Below are positions 17,182 to 26,434 of a stretch of 64,000 nucleotides of DNA, piece by piece. Within the stretch, counting starts at the first letter, position 1; each line of letters opens with the position of its first letter. The notes below the pieces were generated by a model. That model ran no database searches. It had not been told where the DNA came from and saw only the letters and a list, made by a program, of their open reading frames with translations. A program made the translations under genes and the position numbers. The stretch is from the NCBI RefSeq assembly GCF_024721975.1, contig NZ_JANQBB010000009.1, forward strand, positions 62,001 through 126,000. Reading direction: 5' to 3'. This DNA comes from Paenibacillus endoradicis. GTDB lineage: Bacteria > Bacillota > Bacilli > Paenibacillales > Paenibacillaceae.

Positions 17182-18396
17182 TTATTTGAATTGACTTAGT
17201 TTGTCACCAAATAGTTCAGCAAGAGAGAAACTCATATTGTCACCATTAACACTGAGGTTAGTTTTATCGACTTCATCCATATTAACTTCGATATCTTCTA
17301 CTTCACTCGCAGGTGCTTCTTGTGTTTGTTTAATACTTAAGCTTATACGTTTGTCAGCAGGATTGAATTCCAAGATTTTCACTTGTACTTCTTGACCTTC
17401 TTTGACAACTTCGTATGGAGAGTTAACTCGACGATATGCCAGTTGAGATATATGAACTAGTCCTTCAACACCAGCAGAAATTTCAACAAATGCACCGAAA
17501 GTAGTAACACGTTTTACTTTACCAGTAACGATATCACCTACATTAAATTCAGAAGCAATGTTTTCCCATGGTCCCGGTTGAGCAGCTTTAATACTTAAAC
17601 TAATTTTTCCTTTTTCAGCTTCAACTTTAAGTACTTTAACTAGTACTTGTTGTCCAACTGTAACAACATCAGCAGCATTCGTTACATGTTGCCAAGCAAG
17701 CTCAGATACGTGAACTAGACCATCAATGCCTCCAAGATCAACAAAAGCACCAAAAGCTGTAATACGTTGTACAGTTGCTGTTAGTTCTTGACCTACTTGA
17801 ATCGTAGCAAGCTTTGCAGCTTTTTGTTCTTGATATTCTGCCTCAAGAACATCTTTTTGAGAAAGAATAACTTTATTATTTTCGCGATCGATTTCTTTAA
17901 CAATAACGCGTAGTGTGCGTCCTTTGTAATCACTGAAATCTTCCACGAAATGACGTTCTACCATTGAAGCAGGAATGAAAGCGCGAACGCCTACATCTGC
18001 AACTAATCCACCCTTAACAACATCTGCAACAACAACTTCGAAAACTTCTTTTTGCTCTAGAAGTTTGTCAATATCGTCCCAACCTTTTTCGTTATCAACA
18101 AGACGTTTGGAAAGTGTCATCGTTTCTTTGTTATCGTCGATAGAAAGTACTTTAAGTTCCACTTCTTGACCAACTTTAACAACATCAGTAGCTTGCTGAG
18201 CTTGAACGGATGATAATTCACGAAGAGTAATAATACCGTCATATTTATATCCAACGCTTACATAGGCTACGTTGTCTTCAATTTTAACGATCGTTCCTTT
18301 TACGAAGTCACCTTTCTTCAATGCCACCATATGATCTAGTGCCGCCTGATTGGATTCTTCAACTACAGAATCTTGTTCTTTTACTTCTTCTGACAT
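17182..18396 (-). CDS. rpsA: 30S ribosomal protein S1 homologue (YpfD-like)
   Basis: RNA-binding protein of 404 aa with four S1 domains at about residues 32-102, 116-180, 203-272 and 287-357. Typical S1 elements are GDFVKGTIVKIEDNVAYVSVG, GGLVADVGVRAFIPAS, GAFVDLGGIDGLVHVSEL and GAFVEISAGVEGLVHISQL. Firmicute homologues are shorter than the six-domain E. coli S1 and are not clearly essential. SD GGAGG. It follows plsC as in Bacillus (ypfD after cmk). Confidence 0.94.
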   Translation of the reverse strand: MSEEVKEQDSVVEESNQAALDHMVALKKGDFVKGTIVKIEDNVAYVSVGYKYDGIITLRELSSVQAQQATDVVKVGQEVELKVLSIDDNKETMTLSKRLVDNEKGWDDIDKLLEQKEVFEVVVADVVKGGLVADVGVRAFIPASMVERHFVEDFSDYKGRTLRVIVKEIDRENNKVILSQKDVLEAEYQEQKAAKLATIQVGQELTATVQRITAFGAFVDLGGIDGLVHVSELAWQHVTNAADVVTVGQQVLVKVLKVEAEKGKISLSIKAAQPGPWENIASEFNVGDIVTGKVKRVTTFGAFVEISAGVEGLVHISQLAYRRVNSPYEVVKEGQEVQVKILEFNPADKRISLSIKQTQEAPASEVEDIEVNMDEVDKTNLSVNGDNMSFSLAELFGDKLSQFK

Positions 18397-18476
18397 GAAA
18401 ATAACCTCCTCAATTCATTACCCTACTTTATTATTTAAAGCTCAATACATTGAAATGGTATTCAGCAATAAAACAA

Positions 18477-19058
18477 CTATACTTTAGCCTTCAGCAAATT
18501 AATTTGCTTCATGATTTCATTCGTAACTGCTTCATATTGATCGATGTCATCTGTCGCAGTAACATTTTGAATATCAACGGGCTTACCATAAATAATGGTA
18601 GTCTTTCTGAACAAACGATAATCGCCAACAATAGCAGTAGGTATGACAGTCGCCTTACTACGTAAAGCGATCATTGCTGTACCTTTTTTAGCTCCAGCTC
18701 CATCATCGCCTTTTTTGCGAGTACCTTCTGGAAATACACCCATGACATCTCCCGACTTCAATAGGTTAATAGAGGATTTAATCGCATCAATGCTTACTCC
18801 TCCACGCTTAACCGGATACGCACCAAAAGATCGAATAAGCATACCTACAACAGGTACTTTGAATAATTCTTCTTTAGCCATAAAGCGCACTTGACGTTTT
18901 ATTAATATACCAACAGCAGGAGGATCTAATAGACTAGTATGATTAGAAGCAATAATTACTGCCCCTTCAGTTGGAATATTTTCTGATCCTACAGCATTGA
19001 TTCGGAATAATATACGGTAAAAGAAACGAAATATAGCCCGGAATATTTTATATGACAT
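18477..19058 (-). CDS. plsC: 1-acyl-sn-glycerol-3-phosphate acyltransferase
   Basis: Second acylation of glycerol-3-phosphate to phosphatidate at the membrane. It has 193 aa. The catalytic NHTSLLDP has His40 and Asp45, and FPEGTR lies at 109-114 (substrate-binding motif). An N-terminal hydrophobic/amphipathic segment anchors it. It starts at the base after the cmk stop, so the two are coupled. Confidence 0.93.
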   Translation of the reverse strand: MSYKIFRAIFRFFYRILFRINAVGSENIPTEGAVIIASNHTSLLDPPAVGILIKRQVRFMAKEELFKVPVVGMLIRSFGAYPVKRGGVSIDAIKSSINLLKSGDVMGVFPEGTRKKGDDGAGAKKGTAMIALRSKATVIPTAIVGDYRLFRKTTIIYGKPVDIQNVTATDDIDQYEAVTNEIMKQINLLKAKV

Positions 19059-19754
19059 CTATCCCATTACCTCCGCTAGTTTTTTTTGACTTAGACTAAC
19101 AATTAGATCGGTAACCTCATCAATGCCTATATAACTACTATCTATTAGAATAGCATCGTCAGCTTGAATGAGAGGCGCAATCTCTCTTGTTTCATCTAGT
19201 TTATCTCTCGTAGCAATTTCCGCTTCGAGTTGCTCTAGTGGAATATAATTGTCGGATGTTAATTCCTTATAACGACGTAATGCTCGTTCCTGGACAGATG
19301 CAGTTAGGAAGATTTTCAATTCCGCATCAGGCAACACATGTGTGCCGATATCTCTACCATCCATAACGATTCCTTTGTTAATAGCAAGTTCTCTTTGTAA
19401 CTTACTTAGATGACTTCGCACATGTTCATTAGAAGCATAATGTGAAACCTCAGTTGTAACTTCTCTTGTACGAATCAAAGCTGTTACATCTTCTTGTTGT
19501 AAGAGAATCATTTGTCCTACAGAAGTAGGAATCAGTTCAATCTCTAGCTGCTCAACCATTTGTTGTAATGTTGATGATTGATTAGCACTTACACCGTTAC
19601 GCTGTGCATATAATGTAACTGCACGATACATCGACCCAGTATCGACATACACATAGCCTAACTTAGAAGCTACTTGACGTGCTACTGTGCTTTTTCCAGC
19701 ACCAGCAGGCCCATCAATCGCAATATTAATGCGACTCACTCCATGCACTAACAT
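19059..19754 (-). CDS. cmk: Cytidylate kinase
   Basis: Phosphorylates CMP and dCMP with ATP. It has 231 aa from ATG 19754. The P-loop is IAIDGPAGAGKSTVARQ (residues 10-26). DTGSMYRAVTLYA binds the acceptor, and GIVMDGRDIGTHVLPDAELKIFLTAS and ELTSDNYIPLEQLEAEIATRDKLD are family motifs. The SD AAGGGGG is 12 bases from this ATG; starts further in have poorer signals. Confidence 0.96.
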   Translation of the reverse strand: MLVHGVSRINIAIDGPAGAGKSTVARQVASKLGYVYVDTGSMYRAVTLYAQRNGVSANQSSTLQQMVEQLEIELIPTSVGQMILLQQEDVTALIRTREVTTEVSHYASNEHVRSHLSKLQRELAINKGIVMDGRDIGTHVLPDAELKIFLTASVQERALRRYKELTSDNYIPLEQLEAEIATRDKLDETREIAPLIQADDAILIDSSYIGIDEVTDLIVSLSQKKLAEVMG

Positions 19755-19794
19755 GCTTTAAGCCAACCCCCTTCAAGTTAAAGCCAAACAAAAA

Positions 19795-19809
19795 GCAGGC
19801 ATAGCCTGC
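19795..19809 (-). terminator. Short intrinsic terminator between ypfB and cmk
   Basis: GCAGGC-3-GCCTGC, then TTTTTG on the minus strand: compact but well formed. It would separate ypfA-ypfB from cmk-plsC. Confidence 0.75.
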
Positions 19810-19851
19810 AAGTAGAACAAATTATACCATAGAAATAATGGGCTTGCAAAA

Positions 19852-20034
19852 CTAAGGAGTTGAATTTATTTGTTCTCCTTCCCATCGTTCAGTAGGTACA
19901 ATTCGTTGCCTGATGCTATTTACCTGCAATATTGTTTGAACAATTATGATGACAAATAAGCATACCACGATACATTTAATCGCTAATTTACTATATTGAT
20001 CAATCATTTTTATGTATTGTTTGCGGGATTTCAT
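19852..20034 (-). CDS. ypfB: YpfB-like small membrane protein (DUF5359)
   Basis: A 60-aa protein with one membrane helix (about residues 18-36, LAIKCIVVCLFVIIIVQTI). It lies between ypfA and cmk, where B. subtilis has ypfB. SD AAGAGG. Function unknown; the name rests on size, topology and position. Confidence 0.65.
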   Translation of the reverse strand: MKSRKQYIKMIDQYSKLAIKCIVVCLFVIIIVQTILQVNSIRQRIVPTERWEGEQINSTP

Positions 20035-20089
20035 AATGACACCTCTTCAAGATAGATATCGTTAATGTATCCCACTTTTTAACTAATAT

Positions 20090-20749
20090 TCATCGATCAC
20101 GCAATTCGATCTGTTTTTCGAACAAGAAGCGTATAATTCTTTGTCGCTCTGATTCAATGATTTCATGAAATTTCATCATAACGATCTTACGACCAGTTTC
20201 TAATACTTTCAAGCGCAAGACTTCTCCAATGAAATTACTATGTTCAATTGTTCCGTTACGATGCGGCAATAGAACCCAACAATCTAACTTTTCAGATTCC
20301 TCAAAATGTTCATGTCGATCAATGATGAAGGAAATCCCTCCGCCACCAATATCGTCCGTTTTAAACACAAATTGTTGACCATTTTCAGTTCGCACGGCAA
20401 TATCAACTTCGATCATGACTCTGAAAAAGTTTCTGCGTTGCATAGAAGTCATTTCATCTTTAGATGGTCTTGCTAATTCAACAAGCGGAAATTCGCCTAA
20501 CATAACATCGGTTACATGAGTTTCGAAAAAGTGTTTTACACCTGTCGTAGTAATAAAATGAGCGGCCAGAGCATCTCCAACATGTAATCTTTTTACTTTT
20601 CCGGTTACTGTGTCAATCGGAAATTCAATTATTAAACTCTCTTCATTTTCATCAGCAACTCGAGCTTTGAATTCAATGACTGAATCCTCTACATCATCAG
20701 ACTTGAGATGAAAGAATATGATCTGACTTACTTTAGGTACAATCAACAT
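20090..20749 (-). CDS. ypfA: PilZ-domain c-di-GMP receptor, flagellar brake protein (YpfA)
   Basis: In B. subtilis YpfA (DgrA) binds cyclic di-GMP and inhibits the flagellar motor. It has 219 aa: an N-terminal YcgR-type domain (about 1-95) and a PilZ domain (about 103-213). The PilZ RxxxR motif is present as RNFFR (106-110). The second motif, normally D/N-x-S-x-x-G, is DIGGGG (133-138), so the Ser is Gly. SD GGAGG. Confidence 0.9.
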   Translation of the reverse strand: MLIVPKVSQIIFFHLKSDDVEDSVIEFKARVADENEESLIIEFPIDTVTGKVKRLHVGDALAAHFITTTGVKHFFETHVTDVMLGEFPLVELARPSKDEMTSMQRRNFFRVMIEVDIAVRTENGQQFVFKTDDIGGGGISFIIDRHEHFEESEKLDCWVLLPHRNGTIEHSNFIGEVLRLKVLETGRKIVMMKFHEIIESERQRIIRFLFEKQIELRDR

Positions 20750-20812
20750 AGCCCCTCCCTCCGCAAGAGATATTATACCACTTACGTACTAGAGGAGCTA
20801 TATAAAACTTGC

Positions 20813-22159
20813 TTAATCACTCACTTTTTGATCTTGTTTACTCAATTTTTCTATTGTTTCCTCTATTGCCGTATCACTATTAATGTAAATGCGGTACAAA
20901 TTATCGTTTATGGTACCTGTAAATTCATAACAAAGCACTTCAGTACCAAGATCACCTTTAATAACTGCCATACGCTGTTCTTTCGTACTCAAATTAGGAT
21001 TAAGAGCTTGCTTCGCATCATCTAGTGAAACGACTGGCTCATTCATTTGACGATCGCGATGATGTGCAGCGAACTCATTTCCTTGGAAACTGACGATTTC
21101 TCCGTCATCTAGTGCCACTTTAACCATTATTTTATCTGGATAAATATATACATCATCTTGATTATAGACAAATGTAAACGTTCCAGTATTACTAAACTCA
21201 TCATAGCTGACTGTAGCCATATTGTTAAAGCCATGTTCATGTAAGTAATTTTCCGCTTTTTCCTTTGCTTGATCTATCGTTAACTCAGCAGAATTCACAT
21301 CTCTCATATGTACGAATGAGAGTAATTTACCACCCTTTGCTGAAAAAGTAAGCTTTTTATCATTATCATCTTCTTTAACTAAGGCAGTAAAAGTTGGGTA
21401 ATCACTTTCTTTTCCATTCTCCGTTACTTCGATCTGCTCTTTGGGCACCCCTGTAAATTGACTTGCCAAATCAACAACTTGCTCCGCAGTAACAGGTACT
21501 CCACTTAATAGCTCGATATTATCATCGTTATACATGCTATTAACTGCTGGACCCCAATTCAGCTCAGAATAATTACCAACGCCTTCATTAACGCCCCGAA
21601 GACCACTTATGACAGGATTCTCCGTGTCTGCTTCATTAACAGACAAGGCTAGTTCAACATCCATCCAACGTAAGCTACTAGCCATTATGTTTTTTTGTAA
21701 TTGACCTAACTCATTGGAAATTTCACTAGAGTTTTTATAAAGCGATTGCAGTGTTCCAAACTCTTCATCACTAAGTGGTTGCTTCGTCAGATCACGCACT
21801 GCTGTTTTATATGCAAAATTGGATACTCGCGATAAGAAATTATTCGCATCGACAAATGGTAAATAACTTAGCGGTAACTGTGCGATTTGATTTTGTGCTT
21901 CACTTGAGATTCTCCATACATTGACTAATCCTTTGCGATGATAATCCATAGATGTTGAGTTCACAGCAAGTGTGTTACCAAGTTGATTATTCAATTGACT
22001 TACATAATAAGTTAAATCTCCAAATGCACGCTGGTACTGATTCTCAGCTTTCATTAATACAGTGTTCTTTTCTTGATGTTCTTGATAACCCCAATACATT
22101 GCTCCTATGAGTAGAATTGTCATTATAGGAAACAAAACAGCACTTAGTCGTTTATACAT
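20813..22159 (-). CDS. ypeB: Germination protein YpeB
   Basis: Spore protein that stabilises the cortex-lytic enzyme SleB until germination. It has 448 aa with an N-terminal anchor (LSAVLFPIMTILLIGAMYW), a helical region, and C-terminal PepSY-like repeats (LTFSAKGGKLLSFVHM, KIMVKVALDDGEIVSFQG). ATG 22159 is chosen because AAGGAGG lies upstream; an in-frame TTG eight codons earlier overlaps the SD. sleB, the usual partner immediately upstream, is absent here. Confidence 0.95.
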   Translation of the reverse strand: MYKRLSAVLFPIMTILLIGAMYWGYQEHQEKNTVLMKAENQYQRAFGDLTYYVSQLNNQLGNTLAVNSTSMDYHRKGLVNVWRISSEAQNQIAQLPLSYLPFVDANNFLSRVSNFAYKTAVRDLTKQPLSDEEFGTLQSLYKNSSEISNELGQLQKNIMASSLRWMDVELALSVNEADTENPVISGLRGVNEGVGNYSELNWGPAVNSMYNDDNIELLSGVPVTAEQVVDLASQFTGVPKEQIEVTENGKESDYPTFTALVKEDDNDKKLTFSAKGGKLLSFVHMRDVNSAELTIDQAKEKAENYLHEHGFNNMATVSYDEFSNTGTFTFVYNQDDVYIYPDKIMVKVALDDGEIVSFQGNEFAAHHRDRQMNEPVVSLDDAKQALNPNLSTKEQRMAVIKGDLGTEVLCYEFTGTINDNLYRIYINSDTAIEETIEKLSKQDQKVSD

Positions 22160-22231
22160 ACAAAAAGCCTCCTTAAAAACCAATTTAACTATAGTTTGGT
22201 TTCTTATAGGAAGCTTTATGCATCATAAGTA

Positions 22232-22387
22232 TTAGATTGGATGTTCTTCTATTTCTAGGTCGTCAATATTATCACAAATACACATTTTGAATCCTGTATC
22301 ATATACTCCATTATCTTTACGACCTCGCAAGATATACTTTTCACCACATACTTTACAACGAATTAATACTTTGATACGAGTCATCAT
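22232..22387 (-). CDS. Small zinc-ribbon-like protein
   Basis: A 51-aa protein starting MMTRIKVLIRCKVCGEKYIL and continuing to KMCICDN, so it has two Cys pairs (CKVC at 11-14 and CIC at 36-38) that could bind one zinc. It has an acidic tail. GGAGG lies 5-8 bases from the two adjacent ATG codons. I do not recognise the family. It sits between prsW and ypeB where Bacillus has sleB. Confidence 0.75.
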   Translation of the reverse strand: MMTRIKVLIRCKVCGEKYILRGRKDNGVYDTGFKMCICDNIDDLEIEEHPI

Positions 22388-22434
22388 TTATTCCTCCACA
22401 TTCAAAACTAATAATGATAGTATGAACGGAATTA

Positions 22435-23130
22435 TTATAAATTAACCTCGTCTTTTGAACGAACATATCTAAATGGCGAGCGTAGATGTGCTGATTTCAT
22501 TTTTGACAAACCAAAAATCCAGAGTAGAATCATAAATGGAATAATAACAAAAATCCAATCGTTTTCTCTTACAAGAATGATCCAATCATAGGCCCCATGC
22601 AATAGAATTGGAGCTAATAACGATACTCCTAAATATAATTTCCGTTCTTTCCCTTTAGAAAATTTCGCTCGACCCAAATAATAGCCCATTAATACACCAA
22701 ATAATGCATGACCTGATACCGGAAGTAGTGCACGTAAAAACATTACACTGAAATCTGCTGGCATGAAAATTGAATAAAGTATATTTTCAAGAGTTGCAAA
22801 TCCGAGTGATATTGCTCCAGCGTATAAAATCCCATCATAGGGCTCATCGAATTCGGTATGGTTATAGATCAGATGAAATAAGACAAACCATTTAATACTT
22901 TCCTCTATGCCTGCTGATTGAATAAATGCTTGCACATAGAGCCCATCTCCAAGCCACAACTCAATGCCACGTTGCAACACTAAAATTGGTATAACTAATA
23001 ATATTCCTAATAAAAAGACACGAATAACCATATGAATAGGTTCGGCTTCGTATTTATCTCTAAGATATAAGTAAGTGAGTAAAGACAGTCCTGGTGCAAC
23101 TGCGGCAGAAATAACGGAAAATAGTAACAT
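22435..23130 (-). CDS. prsW: PrsW-type intramembrane protease
   Basis: Glutamic-type intramembrane protease. In B. subtilis it performs the first cut of the anti-sigma factor RsiW. The start at 23130 (MLLFSVISAAVAPG) gives 231 aa and matches Bacillus PrsW; an ATG six codons upstream has no SD. There are several membrane helices. The catalytic motif is GIEESIKW, then GFATLENILY and SGHALFG with the conserved His. Neither sigW nor rsiW is nearby. Confidence 0.92.
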   Translation of the reverse strand: MLLFSVISAAVAPGLSLLTYLYLRDKYEAEPIHMVIRVFLLGILLVIPILVLQRGIELWLGDGLYVQAFIQSAGIEESIKWFVLFHLIYNHTEFDEPYDGILYAGAISLGFATLENILYSIFMPADFSVMFLRALLPVSGHALFGVLMGYYLGRAKFSKGKERKLYLGVSLLAPILLHGAYDWIILVRENDWIFVIIPFMILLWIFGLSKMKSAHLRSPFRYVRSKDEVNL

Positions 23131-23218
23131 TATATTGCCTGCTTTCATTAAGATTGGGAATTTTCATGTGTAGTTAAACTATATTTCTCTATTACATTAT
23201 AACGAAAAACGAAAAAAA

Positions 23219-23246
23219 GAACATTGACTTTTTACTGTCAATGTTC
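23219..23246 (-). terminator. Intrinsic terminator after mecA
   Basis: GAACATTGAC/GTCAATGTTC, 10 bp perfect, then TTTTTTTCG on the minus strand. Confidence 0.92.
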
Positions 23247-23273
23247 TTCAAGTTTTTTCCTGTTAATTAAACC

Positions 23274-23888
23274 TTATTGAAAGTGAGTACAAATCTGATA
23301 AACAGCCTCTTCAGCCATAATAACCTTACCGTATTCTTCTAACATAGCATAAGTTACTGACGTCGCATCACCGTATTCGGCTAGAATCGCTAACACAGAA
23401 TTAAAACTAGTTGATTCTATATCTGATGGTTCAATTGACAATATCCACTTATTGTTATAGGAAAATAATGTTCCGCCATCTGTTAATTGAGAAGCCTTTA
23501 AGGCTTTACAAACCGAAATAATATGCTCAAAGTCGTTAAAAGAATACATGATAATGTCACTGTGCTCCATTGTTACATCGAGATCATAAATATCATCATC
23601 TAGATCATCGTCCTCACCAAAGCCATTAACAGATTCACCGCCGCGCTTACCTCGTGTAACAACAACAAACATGCCTTGTGCCGGCATTGCATACACTTCC
23701 ACTGCTAATGGTCTACCACTTGCCTCAAAGCCAAGCTCTGTATAAGCTTGTTCCATTAATTCCATAAATAGATCATGTAGCTTAGGAGGTTCACGTAGCA
23801 TATCTTCCTTCTGGATACCCCGCTCCAACAAATCGTCGTAAGTCAGGAAAATCCTTATCTTGTCCTGACCTAATCTTTCGATCTTCAT
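23274..23888 (-). CDS. mecA: ClpC adaptor protein MecA/YpbH
   Basis: Adaptor that delivers substrates such as ComK to the ClpCP protease and activates ClpC. It has 204 aa. The N-terminal substrate-binding part is MKIERLGQDKIRIFLTYDDLLERGI. An acidic linker (EDDDLDDDIYDL) precedes the C-terminal ClpC-binding domain with YSFNDFEHIISVCKAL and a conserved LxEYG. SD AAAGGAGG. Position near prsW suits the YpbH paralogue. A gene search elsewhere in the genome would decide between the two. Confidence 0.93.
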   Translation of the reverse strand: MKIERLGQDKIRIFLTYDDLLERGIQKEDMLREPPKLHDLFMELMEQAYTELGFEASGRPLAVEVYAMPAQGMFVVVTRGKRGGESVNGFGEDDDLDDDIYDLDVTMEHSDIIMYSFNDFEHIISVCKALKASQLTDGGTLFSYNNKWILSIEPSDIESTSFNSVLAILAEYGDATSVTYAMLEEYGKVIMAEEAVYQICTHFQ

Positions 23889-24149
23889 GACAGGATCCTC
23901 CTTTGCAGCATCTGACTATAGCTTATGTAAAGAAAAAAGGAATGTTACCAAATTCTTTTTACAATTGCTATATGCATACTTTATCATGTCTTGATCACTA
24001 TTGCACTAAAAAAACAAAAAATATGTATCGTTTAAATTCATCAATATATAAGACTAACGTCGCATTTTCAAAGCCTTTTACTCGATCATATACTGCCTAA
24101 TAAAATTAAGTGAATTTGATAATATTATGAACTTTTTCATATTAATAAA
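23889..24149. other. Gap upstream of mecA with no gene
   Basis: AT-rich, no SD-preceded frame of note. The mecA promoter must be here, but I cannot choose one. Confidence 0.4.
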
Positions 24150-24177
24150 GACTGATCCCATAAAATAAGGACCAGTC
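24150..24177 (-). terminator. Intrinsic terminator of the 24.2-kb hypothetical gene
   Basis: GACTGATCC/GGACCAGTC (one G-U pair) with a TTTATTAAT tail on the minus strand. Confidence 0.7.
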
Positions 24178-24193
24178 CAATAATGAACATTGA

Positions 24194-24523
24194 TTAGTGC
24201 TTAACCGTTTGAGACTCTTTTGTAATTTCATTAAACTGACTTTGCAATTTCGGATCACTTTCAATAATGTCCTTGATTAAAGTTTCGTTACTGCCATGAT
24301 CCTGCTTATTCTTTTGTGATTTGTCCTTTGAAGATGACTCCATCTTAGATGAACTAGATGTTCCACTTGCAAAGAGGCTAGAAGCTGCCTTGTTCAACAT
24401 ATCACCTTTCACATCAGACATCATGTTAGTAACTGCTTTAACGGCTTCTGGCTTACGTTGCATCAGGTACATCGCGCCTATCATCCCTGCTACGCCACCT
24501 ACAATAAAGCTACTCATTCGCAT
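24194..24523 (-). CDS. Hypothetical small membrane protein
   Basis: A 109-aa protein with one N-terminal membrane segment (SFIVGGVAGMIGAMYLM), then a low-complexity Ser/Lys-rich linker (about 55-78) and a charged C-terminal helix. The layout recalls YtxH-like proteins but I cannot assign it. ATG 24523 follows GAGAGG; an upstream GTG overlaps that SD. Confidence 0.65.
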   Translation of the reverse strand: MRMSSFIVGGVAGMIGAMYLMQRKPEAVKAVTNMMSDVKGDMLNKAASSLFASGTSSSSKMESSSKDKSQKNKQDHGSNETLIKDIIESDPKLQSQFNEITKESQTVKH

Positions 24524-24622
24524 AACTGACACCTCTCTTCTAATATGACTTCTCCTATAGAATGACCATCAAGGAAGAAGCTCATACGTTAGAAACGAGA
24601 GGTAAATAGGTGCAAACTTACC

Positions 24623-24859
24623 TTAAGATGTTGAATAATATTTGTTACCATACCAAAATAAAAAAATGACGAGGGCAACAAACAATATAAATAAAACATT
24701 ATAATAAAGACGACTGAGTTTGTTCTTACTTGAAGGATGTTTTTTGCTTCGTGCTGGAAGCTCTGTTTCTTCATTTTCACGATCTAAATAAATACGATCA
24801 TCAGCCTCTTGTTGTCTGTAGCTTCGTGCTGCGCGACTGAACTTTTCTTTCCTACTCAT
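24623..24859 (-). CDS. Hypothetical tail-anchored protein
   Basis: A 78-aa protein: a strongly charged N-terminal 48 residues and a single C-terminal membrane helix (YYNVLFILFVALVIFLFWYG). Its start overlaps the stop of the CPBP protease gene by 4 bases (ATGA), so it is coupled to it. Family not recognised; B. subtilis has the unrelated-looking ypbE beside ypbD in the same area. Confidence 0.7.
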   Translation of the reverse strand: MSRKEKFSRAARSYRQQEADDRIYLDRENEETELPARSKKHPSSKNKLSRLYYNVLFILFVALVIFLFWYGNKYYSTS

Positions 24860-25458
24860 GATTCCCTCCTAAAACGAATCAGCAATCCCATCACAAAGTC
24901 GAATATAAAATGAGCAATAATTGGAGCCCAAATAGAACCTGTCTGGATATATATCCATCCTAACCCATAGCTGATTGAGAAAACAAGACCTGTTGGAATC
25001 CAGTGTTTCAAATATCTAACATGGATGGTAGCGAAAATAATACTTGTCCAATATGGACCAAATGCATGTTGCATCGCACCTCGAAATAATAATTCTTCAC
25101 AAAAAGCAATAACTAGTGAAAAAAGTGCGATTTGCCAAATGGCACGTGTGCCAAAAATCCGCTCATTAACGCCACCGTCATCACCAATATCATCAGGTAC
25201 AAATCTGGATAACACCAAATCGACACATATTGCTACGGCAGCTAATCCGGCACCCCACAAAAAAACATTTGTAATTGATGATGGAATAGATAATAATGAA
25301 AACAAATTTTGTTGTTGAAAAATTACCCATATAAAGCCGATAATAAATATTAGGGCTTGAGTTACGTATAAGTTAATTAGCAACATGCGATCATCCAGTT
25401 CGTCAACTGTTACTTTGCGGAACTGAACTTTTCTAAATTTGAATTTGAATTTTTTCAT
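24856..25458 (-). CDS. CPBP family intramembrane metalloprotease (YpbD-like)
   Basis: Membrane protein of 200 aa related to CAAX prenyl endopeptidases. The three motifs are present: EELLFRG (121-127), FATIH (142-146) and HFIFD (183-187). Together they supply the metal ligands. At least five membrane helices follow a basic N-terminus. Substrate unknown. No clear SD. It is divergently oriented from the gene at 25512. Confidence 0.9.
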   Translation of the reverse strand: MKKFKFKFRKVQFRKVTVDELDDRMLLINLYVTQALIFIIGFIWVIFQQQNLFSLLSIPSSITNVFLWGAGLAAVAICVDLVLSRFVPDDIGDDGGVNERIFGTRAIWQIALFSLVIAFCEELLFRGAMQHAFGPYWTSIIFATIHVRYLKHWIPTGLVFSISYGLGWIYIQTGSIWAPIIAHFIFDFVMGLLIRFRRES

Positions 25459-25511
25459 CTGTACACATCCGTTCTAAGTTAGATCATTATTTGACATAAA
25501 GGAGAAATGAA

Positions 25512-26426
25512 ATGGATAAACGATTTTCAAGAACTGCCACACTTTACACAATAGTATTTTTAAGTATGCTTGTCTTTGCTGTAGTAGCTTTTTTCTATGG
25601 GTTAAATCTTGGAACAAAACGTGTCGAAACGAAGTACGCGTATCTCAATGAGGTAAAAGTAGATAAGACTAATTATGAGTATCAACAACAAGAACTCGCT
25701 TCCTTCTATCTAACTGTATACTCACCTTACCGTGAATTTCAACTAGATTGGTCTGAAGCACTTCATAATATCTCTAATCGAAAAGTAAGTAATGTTTCTT
25801 CACTATATAAAGAATTAGAAGGTCAAGCAAGTAAAAAAGCAATTGAAGCTGCAAGTTACAACTTACAAAATGCGGGACAACTTGGTGAAGCTCAACAAAA
25901 TTATATTCGAAGCCTTAATCAGTTTGAGAAAGTTGCTGCTGCGCTGCAAAAGAAATCATCATCTATTACGTATGAAGAGATCGTTGAGTTGCTAAAATCA
26001 AATGAATCTTATCAAACAGCTGTAACCCAAGCTTTGAAAGGTCAGGGCATTTATTTTGAGACGATGTATCTATGGGCAACTTCGATAGATCCGAACATTC
26101 CAACAGATTTCGATCAGAATGTTAGTCAAAAAATTTCAACTTGGAGTAAATATCCGCTCGTAATTAAAAATGAAATTATTGCAAATTATTTAGTGAAACA
26201 AAATTCATTTGTTGAATTTTTGCCACATGATTTGACAAGTGCTATCGATCAATTTATAACCTCAGGACAAGCAGAAGCTATGAATCTAACGACTATTGAT
26301 GGTATTATTACATTATTATCAAATACTGCTGCTGTAAGACCTGGTGACTATAATCTTAATAAGAATAAATTGTATTCACAAGAGTTTCTTCCACAAATTC
26401 CTTTCTTCTATCCTAATGTAGAATAA
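25512..26426 (+). CDS. Hypothetical membrane-anchored protein
   Basis: A 304-aa protein with one N-terminal membrane helix (LYTIVFLSMLVFAVVAFFYGL, residues 11-31) and a largely helical extracytoplasmic domain. I recognise no motif and no cysteines that would suggest a lipoprotein. SD AAAGGAG. It is the first plus-strand gene of the window, divergent from the CPBP protease and upstream of serA, but a terminator separates it from serA. Confidence 0.8.
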   Translation: MDKRFSRTATLYTIVFLSMLVFAVVAFFYGLNLGTKRVETKYAYLNEVKVDKTNYEYQQQELASFYLTVYSPYREFQLDWSEALHNISNRKVSNVSSLYKELEGQASKKAIEAASYNLQNAGQLGEAQQNYIRSLNQFEKVAAALQKKSSSITYEEIVELLKSNESYQTAVTQALKGQGIYFETMYLWATSIDPNIPTDFDQNVSQKISTWSKYPLVIKNEIIANYLVKQNSFVEFLPHDLTSAIDQFITSGQAEAMNLTTIDGIITLLSNTAAVRPGDYNLNKNKLYSQEFLPQIPFFYPNVE

Positions 26427-26434
26427 AGTTGAAT

